The notes beneath the pieces are model-generated. The model did no database searches and was not told the DNA's origin. It saw only the letters and a list, made by a program, of their open reading frames with translations. Below, piece after piece: positions 57,048-64,000 of a stretch of DNA of 64,000 bases. Source of the stretch: Spinacia oleracea (Eukaryota; Streptophyta; Magnoliopsida; Caryophyllales; Amaranthaceae); the NCBI RefSeq assembly GCF_020520425.1, contig NC_079492.1:68067671-68131670 (forward strand), in the 5' to 3' direction. Every line of letters starts with the position of its first letter. Within the stretch, counting starts at the first letter, position 1. A program made the position numbers and the translations under genes.

Positions 57048-57470
57048 CTAGCTTTTGAGCCCGTTCATAGAACGAGCAGTTGTATAGTGGTTATTTAATC
57101 TATCTTTTAAAATTCTAATGTTATTGAGTTTGTGATTTTAAAGAGAATATATGATTTAAATAGAGGTAAATTTTAAAAGTTGAAATAATATATAAATTAA
57201 ATAGTGTATTAATATTGAGTGTTAATCGAGAAGATGAAGGGGAAGATGTTGAATGAATAGATTGGTGAATTGATGTTGTATGAGGAATATGAAGTGAAAG
57301 AGGCGATTAGAATTGTATAATATATCAAACAACAAAGAAAAAAATAAAATTAAAAACCAAATCGATGGAGGAAATAATGGATGACACGTGTCATCTAATC
57401 AAATGTGTTGACACGTGTCATCTAATCAAATGTGGTTTCGCTTTTTAAATACTACTAGGTATACATTAGA
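57048..57470 (-). mobile_element. Possible small Helitron nested in the Stowaway MITE
   Basis: On the minus strand the end reads CGTTC-loop-GAACG, a hairpin, then GGGCTCAAAAGCTAG|T, matching the CTRR-T 3' end of Helitrons. The other end could be TCTAATGTATACC. The flanking A is not convincing, so the 5' boundary is uncertain. Confidence 0.4.
57382..57435. repeat. Duplicated palindrome TGACACGTGTCA (G-box)
   Basis: A 27-bp unit, TGACACGTGTCATCTAATCA plus AATGTG, is present twice in tandem. Each holds a perfect 12-bp palindrome centred on CACGTG, the plant G-box bound by bZIP/bHLH factors. Confidence 0.75.
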
Positions 57471-57620
57471 AAAATATGTCATTTAAATAAACAATGCAAG
57501 TATTCCGAAACGGCTTTGTAAGGAAAGCGGTGCGAGTATTCTGGGACGTAGGGAGTATCCTATGAGTTATCATATGTATTTTTTGAAATTTAATACAATG
57601 TTAAATATTTTCAATGTTAA

Positions 57621-58363
57621 TCTCTATTATATAAGTGAAGGGCTGAGGTTATTATCATAATTACACTTTTGGTGTCCCCTACTGAATAGCCTAAAATGCC
57701 CTTTTTCATTACAAAATTAAATTAACCATTTATTAAATCAAATTTTCAAAAAAACATTTATATTAGTGTAAGTTGCAAAATACAATAACAGAATACAACA
57801 TATTAATATTAGGAATGAAAGTAAAAATAAAAAGTCAAAAGAATACCACATTGTCAAACTTTGGAAGAGCTATTTACGGAATATTTGAAATTTGACATAA
57901 TTTGGAAGCTGTTGATTATATTTTTTATATACTCCGTATATAATAAAATCAGTACTTTCATTTTTTTTTGCCGAAATTTCGACTTATATATATAAAAAAA
58001 AAATGGCCAAATGGGGTCTATTACGGAGTATGGTCTAAGTTATCGATGTTTGACAATCTTTGTTCTATGAGGGGACGAATGAAATGTTTTCTTTTTAGTA
58101 TTTCTCTTATTACTTATACTATCTCTAAATCTCTAATCAATATTAAATCACTACGGCATCGAGATACAAAATATTATATCCGATTCCAAAAAATTTCAAA
58201 TATGTTTTATTTTTTCTTTTTTCGGTGCAAATAAGCCATAAGGCAATACAAATTACGAATGAGGAGACTCGAATTTGAGACCTATTATACAAAAGCCTTC
58301 GGTTTTAACCACTAGGACAAGATATCATTGGTCCAATTTGGAATATGTAAACATACAAAAATC

Positions 58364-58454
<91 letters not shown>

Positions 58455-58496
58455 TTCTAATATATTTTCGCACGCATCGCGTGCATATAAGACTAA
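57621..58496 (+). mobile_element. Non-autonomous Helitron candidate
   Basis: The 5' end TCTCTATTATATAAGTGAAG follows an A. The 3' end has a perfect hairpin GCACGC-ATC-GCGTGC (58470-58484), then ATATAAGACTAA before T. This fits Helitron rules (5' TC, 3' hairpin plus CTRR, A-T insertion site). It encloses the (AT)42 tract. No helicase or Rep coding sequence. Confidence 0.55.
58367..58450. repeat. (AT)42 microsatellite
   Basis: 84 bp of perfect AT dinucleotide. It lies 20 bp before the Helitron 3' hairpin. Long Ile-Tyr frames across it are artefacts of the repeat. Confidence 0.97.
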
Positions 58497-58602
58497 TATG
58501 TTAAATAGAGTATCATTCATGTTACAGAGTAATATATATTTCAATGTTAATCTATTAAAGTTTTGTTTGAACATACCACAGTAGGGGTGCGTTCTCAACG
58601 TA

Positions 58603-58860
58603 CACTACGGGAAAACACGGCGCTTTTCGACGCTTTTTTGGTCATATATCGACGGCTTGAAGCGTCGAAAAATAGCATATCGACGCTTCTTTGAACAGTC
58701 GAAATATTCACGGTCGATATATATTTCGACGCTCTATGTCGTCGATATTTACTCCATTAAGACGCTTTTTTCAGTCACTATTTTCCATATTTCGACGCTT
58801 TCTTTGGTCGACATATTTCGACACCCTGTTGCGTCGCTATTTGCTCCACTTTCGCGCAAT
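58603..58860 (+). mobile_element. Terminus of a third CACTA family
   Basis: CACTACGGGAAAACACGGCG begins a zone with at least six TTCGACGC / GCGTCGAA motifs, the usual CACTA layout of CACTA end plus subterminal repeats. The motif differs from those of TE1 (TGCGTCGCA) and X/Y (TTGCTTCG). The opposite end was not found in the window, so the element may continue to the right or be truncated. Confidence 0.6.
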
Positions 58861-61570
58861 ACGAATGCATTTTTTGACTCTTTGCTCCGTCATTTCTCGT
58901 GTTTACATTTTCGTTCCCCCAAATCAAGACCCTTTTGAGGGTCACAATTTGATAATATATTTTTACCGCCAAACAAATTTAGACTCTTCTAAGCGTCACA
59001 ATTTACTCTAAAAATATATATTGAGCACAAATAAAAGCACAATCAAATATAAATATTAATATACTATGTTATCATAAAGCTGCTTTAATTTATACTTAAC
59101 AATAATGTAGCATACAAATAGTGATAATACCATCCATACGATAATTTGCACCGTACGTCTAATGAAGCTGAAATAAAAACAATTCCTCGCATGATTTTTA
59201 TACATTAATCAAGATAGTCCAAAACTAGAATAAAAATAATTTCCTAATTAACTAGGACTAATTAACCGAGTAATTCGTATCCCCGTGCTAGCTTGTTTCA
59301 AGATAACTTGTTGATCTCTTGATCACGTTTTACCATTTACACTTGAATCAACAATATCTGCAAAGAAATTTTAATGTGTCAAACATATGTTTCTTTGGTA
59401 AATAAGCAATCTAATAACCAATGTAAAAACCAAAACATCGTTTTTCCTGCCTCAAAACAACCTTAGGCAAACAACAAAAAACATTCATCGAAAAAGAAAA
59501 CTACCCGACTTTGGCCATCATAAAATCCAGCTCTTCTTTTCAGATGGTCTATTTCTTAATGGAAGAATCAGTAGTGTCGGCTACAGAGAAGAGCACACAC
59601 ATAGTTACTAATCTAGCTAGGACGGAGATGTTACTGACTTATAAGAGTCCGGCTTTCTCGCGGACAGTAGTTTTAGATCCAGCTGTAGAAACCAGTAGTT
59701 TTAGTCCCAACGCAACAACAATAACTCTCAAGACATAGCTGTTGAACATAAACTAGTAGAGCTGAAAAGAAGGACATCAAGTCAAAGGCAACCTCTAACT
59801 CACACACACCAGAAACTAAACAGCACAAACCCGCAACAGAAAAAAGACAACAAATCCCAGACACCTGTAGTCAACAAAGTCACAACAAATGCAGCAGTAA
59901 CAGTTCAGAGAAAGGAACTAGACTGCACTAATCTACTCAGCAGTAGTAATCACTCAAAATTCTAACTTAATGTGCTAATATTGGTGTACCAAACTGTCAT
60001 TATGCAGTAAATAAAAAAAACAAATAGTAAGTATATAAAAAGTGTAAAAGAAAAAGATAATACCCAGTGTAACAACAACAGGGAAGGAGAAATTCACCAA
60101 TTGCTCCAATTATTGTCCCAACAATAGACTGCCGACTATTGAAAACAAAAATTAAATAAAATAGAAAATAAGTAGTACACCATTTTATCCTATTGCAAAA
60201 CAGAGAACTAAGGATCACGACTACAATTCATCTTTGTCCTTGAATTAAGAATGCAGTTATACCATTGGAAAAACGTGAAATAACAATATTATGAACAATT
60301 AGACCATTGAGAAGTCCTATTTTAAAATCTTACTTTGATCCGCTACCTGTATGATATCCGACATAAATTAAATTTGTGTAGTATAATGCATACCTGCAGC
60401 CTACAGAAATAGCAAATAGTTCTTTATGCAGTAATTCAATCAATTAGAGAAGCTTTTGGGATGAGCGACTATTTAGTATTTACGTATTACGTGTATCACT
60501 GTTTCTAGGTCTGTGCAAGATTTTCCAAGACCCTTTTTATACCTAGGACAATACTCTGAGAAATTACCTTACTTTTGGCAACAGTGTCCATGTCTCATGT
60601 CTCGACCTACTTTTCACCATTGCCACCAGAATCATCATTAATCTAAAAAAAGCATTTTAATATGCCACATTTCAGGTACGATACGCTACTGTGTAGCTGA
60701 TGTAACTCTTATCAGATCAATTCTGATCAGTTCTGTTCTGATCAATTCAGTGTGAGGATGTTCTTAAGAGAGTAATTCTCATTGCGAGGCATTCTATTGT
60801 GTGTCTCAAGGAGGAAGAGTTTGTTTTATTGTTTATCATCCTTTAATCTTCTTTCCTTGGTTCTTTACCTTCGGCACTTATCACCAGCCTTGGCCTTATT
60901 CCATGAAAGATCTTTTAACTTGGAAAGAAAAGAAAGGTTGGCTTGCTTAAGTGGAAGATGATTCTAGTAGCAATCTGGAATTGCACATGGAAAGAAAAAA
61001 ACGAAAGGAATTTCAGGACATGACTTCCCCTTGTCAAGGTCTCAAGTTCTTTTCCCGACATTTAATTTTGTAGTTAAACTAAATCATGATAGTTTGAAGG
61101 CACTAGTTCTTTTTCAAGTTTTTGCTTACCCCCTCCTTTTCTATATGGGTGGCACTCCATCCATGACCTCCAAATATATCTCTTTATGACTTGCAAAAAC
61201 AAGTATTCAAAAGCAGTTGCTTGTATTTTGGTCACGAAATAAAGGAAGAACACATAGGTAAACCCCAAGTATAGTAAAGTACGCATGAACCAGACATTAA
61301 TAATAGTTTTGACTATTAACTATTTCCACCGGTAATTGAATCTCGAATATGTACACTTTTAAGTTTACAGACACCACAGACATACATATGAATAAAAAAA
61401 GTAACTAGAAATTCAACCTTATAGGAGCTTAAATGTGAGTTACAGACTAAAAGGCTCCCAAAGACACGAAATTGCACCCTTAGAGCTCAGGTTTCAACCG
61501 GCTAAAGGGTTTACATCATCACAGAAAGCATGCTTACAAGAGCCAAGGGCCACTATCACAAACATAATTC
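58861..61570. other. Interior of the third CACTA element or flank, no gene identified
   Basis: No domain recognised. 60065-60130 on the minus strand is exon-like, between TTCAATAG and GTATTATC, reading RQSIVGTIIGAIGEFLLP, a hydrophobic segment of unknown protein. 60699-60752 contains TGATCAG palindromes like those at 48632. The rest shows nothing I can support. Confidence 0.35.
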
Positions 61571-61574
61571 CAGC

Positions 61575-61795
61575 AAATTTATTTCTGCTTCTAAGTTCAG
61601 ACCCCAGCCAAGAAAAAAAAGATGCAGCAAATATATGAAGTATAAAGAAAGAGAAAAGTAAGAGTAAACCGTAATTGTGCTTCTTGAATCAGCCATTAGA
61701 GTGTACTAATCCGACATCGTGCTTTCGTCTCTTTCGGACGACCATTGAAGTTCCCAGCTTGACTTGCTCTCAGGTTGTCTTAACCTTTCAATTGT
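61575..61795 (-). repeat. Degenerate about 210-bp duplication, copy A
   Basis: Similar throughout to 62640-62860, including CTTCTTGAATC, CCATTAGAGTGTAC, CATCGTGCTTTCG and CCATTGAAGTT. On the minus strand it holds a short frame, ATG then ADSRSTI, followed by a possible donor. The pair may be two copies of a first exon with its leader, but the gene is not recognised. Confidence 0.6.
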
Positions 61796-62639
61796 AAGGA
61801 CATTCATTTTTAAACAAGAACTGATCTACCTATTTGATACCAATTATCAAACTACACTAGCAGTAAAACAGGGGGGGCCAGGAAGGCAGGAGCACAATGA
61901 TCAGTCATCAAACAACCATTCTTAAAGAATAAAATCATTTTATAATCTCAGGAATTGCAGACGTACTAATAAAATTGTCGTCTTCCCATGTTTAATACGT
62001 ATGAAATATCCAAATTCGTTCTCACTATGATACCCAAGTGCTTACAATATCTAGCAAGAAATTCTATCCAAGTAACATAATTCGTTGTATAACACACCTA
62101 CCAAATATACTGCCACAAAAATCTTAGATTAGTAACACCATAACACTGAAGTATTGGAACATCCAAGGTTGGCCAAACACCCAACTGATTTTAACAAAGA
62201 ATCAAAGTGCACTCGACTTTATATCTACTACATAGTATATTTTAGTATCTAAACCAATAACAATGAGTTATACATCATAAAACTATAGGCAAGGTAATAA
62301 AATCAAGATTGATTAAACTAAAATATTAAACAAATACTCATATTCTGTTATAACAAAACATTTTCACACAAATTAAAGCAAGAATATACTTTGACAAATT
62401 CAAAAAATCACAAATGAATTAAATATAACTGAATAAAGAAAAATTTTAACCAATTTTAACCCTTCTCATGTCATACTAGAGAAAACCAAAGCTTGTCCGA
62501 AAAATAGCGAAAAAACCAAATCGTAAGTTAACAATTAAATACCAAAATTTTGAGATTATAACCCTAACTATTTCGAATAAACCCTAAATTGTGAAAAAGA
62601 CGAAAAAATGGGAGAAAAGGAAGATCTATGCAAACAAAC
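61796..62639. other. AT-rich spacer between duplication copies
   Basis: No gene or clear repeat was seen. Confidence 0.4.
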
Positions 62640-62860
62640 TTGATTCCTACTTCTAAGTTTAGACCTCTAGCCAAGAAAAAGTTTTAGCAAACATATAAAG
62701 TGCAAAAAATAGATAAAAATAAGAACAAACCTAGCTTAATTGTGCTTCTTGAATCCGCCATTAGAGTGTACAACTCGAACATCGTGCTTTCGAATCTTTC
62801 GGCAGTCCATTGAAGTTGGAATTTTGAGATCCTTGAGAAAACCCTAGAAAATCTGAAGAA
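62640..62860 (-). repeat. Degenerate about 210-bp duplication, copy B
   Basis: Counterpart of 61575-61795. The minus strand starts ATG with ADSRSTIK and then GTTTGTTC. The copies differ by substitutions and small indels of perhaps 15-20%, so the duplication is not recent. Confidence 0.6.
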
Positions 62861-63685
62861 AAAGGTGAGAGAAATGCAGGAACAGAAATTATGAAATCAA
62901 ATCTGCAAAATTATAATCACTTTTGAAACGCATACGAGAGTATTTGGTGGAGCAGATAGATTTACAAAATATTAAATTACAACAGTTATCTACTTGCATT
63001 AGTATAGAAATAAATCATGGCATGTGCATGTGATTATGTGATTGCATGAGTGGTGTATTAGAATGATGTGCAGGTTAACTTGAAGTTATAGGAGAGACTA
63101 TAATTGTTAATCTTTTAGGAAAACTTAAGTCAGGGATTTTACACAAACTATGGATTGAGCAGCCTGAGAATTCTCCAACATGATTAGCCACTAAGACATA
63201 TTCTAAATCCGTCATATCTCCTTTTTTAGAAAGCTTAAACTTTGCAAGTGATTCTTGTTAAACTTCTGCTAAATTTTCCTTTTGGTTAATCATCTGGCAT
63301 ATGGCTATTGTTTTATTTCCAAATATTTTATTGATGTTTAGTCAACGTGCGTAGTGATATGGAATGGTAAATTTCAAGTGTTATCTGACAAACAATTGCT
63401 TGTAAAATTACATAGTCACATTTCTCAGCTTTTCACAAATCGTAGTGATGAAAGTAAGGTGAAATAACAATAAGTGAATGTGTCTTCTGAATTTACTTGA
63501 AAACAATTGCTTGGCATATCCACATATACAGAACAACGATGGTGGGATGGTATAGTTGCATAAACAATAACTAAATAAATGAAGGAAATTACCTAGTCAG
63601 TTTATCTGGTTATCAAAGTTGTTTATCTAAATTTTACTTCAGAAGAAAATCAGGTTACCGTATCAAAATTCGAGCCTTGAGCATT
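62861..63685. other. AT-rich sequence, nothing recognised
   Basis: No coding sequence, RNA gene or repeat that I can support. Confidence 0.4.
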
Positions 63686-64000
63686 TTTTTCTTTTTGGTA
63701 AATAAGATATATTTATTACCAAAAGGTAGAAACCACACAACATTCAACCAACGAAACAAGAAGAAAAAGGCGCACAAACCCGCAACCCAAGCTAAAACGC
63801 AAAGCAACAGATGAAAAAAAACAACAGTCAAAACTACAAACAAGCCATCCGCAGCTACAACAAAGACGAAGCAGCAGCAGCAAAGAGTAGCAGCAGAGCC
63901 TAGCAAAGAAAGCAGCAGTGCAACCAGAAAAGAAGCAAAGCACCAGAACCACGCTTCAGCAAACAGAACAGCAACAACAACAGAGAAGCACATACCAGAA
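63686..64000 (-). mobile_element. 3' end of a LINE, truncated by the window edge
   Basis: On the minus strand the sequence ends GGTAATAAATATATCTTATT then TACCAAAAAGAAAAAAATG, a common 3' tail of plant L1-type elements. Upstream is a low-complexity stretch rich in TTGCTGCTGC that gives Leu/Cys/Val-rich frames, best read as 3' UTR and not a protein. Confidence 0.5.

Larger units (their letters stand above)
56797..57555. mobile_element. Stowaway-like MITE (TA duplication)
   Basis: The left end TTCCCTTCGTCCAGGAATAT and the right end, on the other strand, CTCCCTACGTCCCAGAATAC are Stowaway/mariner-type termini. TA dinucleotides flank both sides (56795-56796 and 57556-57557). At about 760 bp it is long for a MITE, because another element appears to lie inside (57048-57470). 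Confidence 0.8.

Noticed and set aside
58275-58598. Frames with long Ile-Tyr runs
   Set aside because: They translate the (AT)42 microsatellite.
63655-63993. Hydrophobic Leu/Cys/Val-rich frame that looks like a membrane protein
   Set aside because: Simple-sequence 3' UTR of a LINE on the same strand; no start context or homologous domain.

Overview
This window is plant nuclear DNA from an angiosperm, probably a eudicot. It is AT-rich and has spliced exon-like segments. It is almost wholly nested transposable elements: Ty1/copia, an Athila-like Ty3/gypsy, En/Spm-type CACTA elements, an L1-like LINE, and several MITE or Helitron candidates. I cannot name the species. I found no certain single-copy host gene. 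The only host-derived coding sequences are fragments carried by CACTA elements: DNA topoisomerase VI subunit B (TOP6B), a GDSL esterase/lipase, and unidentified pieces. All motif, boundary and repeat calls were made by eye.

Layout. 1-1757 is the end of a copia element that runs off the left edge. 1758-2892 is an AT-rich, tandem-repetitive, GATC-palindromic stretch of unknown origin. 2893-3434 is a piece of a CACTA element, called X here. At 3440 an Athila-like gypsy element begins (LTR 3440-4862, tRNA-Asp-type primer site, broken gag, pol and env-like ORFs). It is interrupted at 6784-17100 by a nearly intact copia element (TSD GCAGA, 1331-bp LTRs, one unbroken 1321-residue polyprotein on the minus strand), at 22735-23396 by a fold-back element, and in its 3' LTR by a MITE at 23968-24322. 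At 24740 that 3' LTR is cut by a second CACTA element, TE1, carrying TOP6B exons. From 27991 to about 56581 lies a rearranged block. It holds the 3' end of X (27991-30925), the missing tail of the gypsy LTR in reverse (30931-31153), the other end of TE1 with the next TOP6B exons in reverse (31154-33566), and a large CACTA element, Y (33570 to about 56581). Y has an intact tnp2-type transposase ORF, a Transposase_24/Ulp1 second gene, a 160-bp tandem array, a full-length LINE (49265-54150) and a Mutator-like MITE (54436-54978). 56582-64000 holds a Stowaway-like MITE, Helitron-like termini, an (AT)42 tract, the end of a third CACTA family (58603), a degenerate 210-bp duplication and a LINE tail.

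Main interpretation. Three target-site duplications tie separated pieces together: AGCCT (gypsy in X), TGA (TE1 in the gypsy LTR) and AGT (Y in a TOP6B intron inside TE1). The simplest history is X, then gypsy into X, then TE1 with captured TOP6B into the gypsy LTR, then Y into TE1. A single inversion followed, of the segment bounded by the outer 5' end of Y and the outer 3' end of X. Both breakpoints fall at CACTA termini, so transposase acting on ends of two different elements is a plausible cause. Undoing this one inversion would restore the gypsy LTR, TE1 and the TOP6B exon order together.
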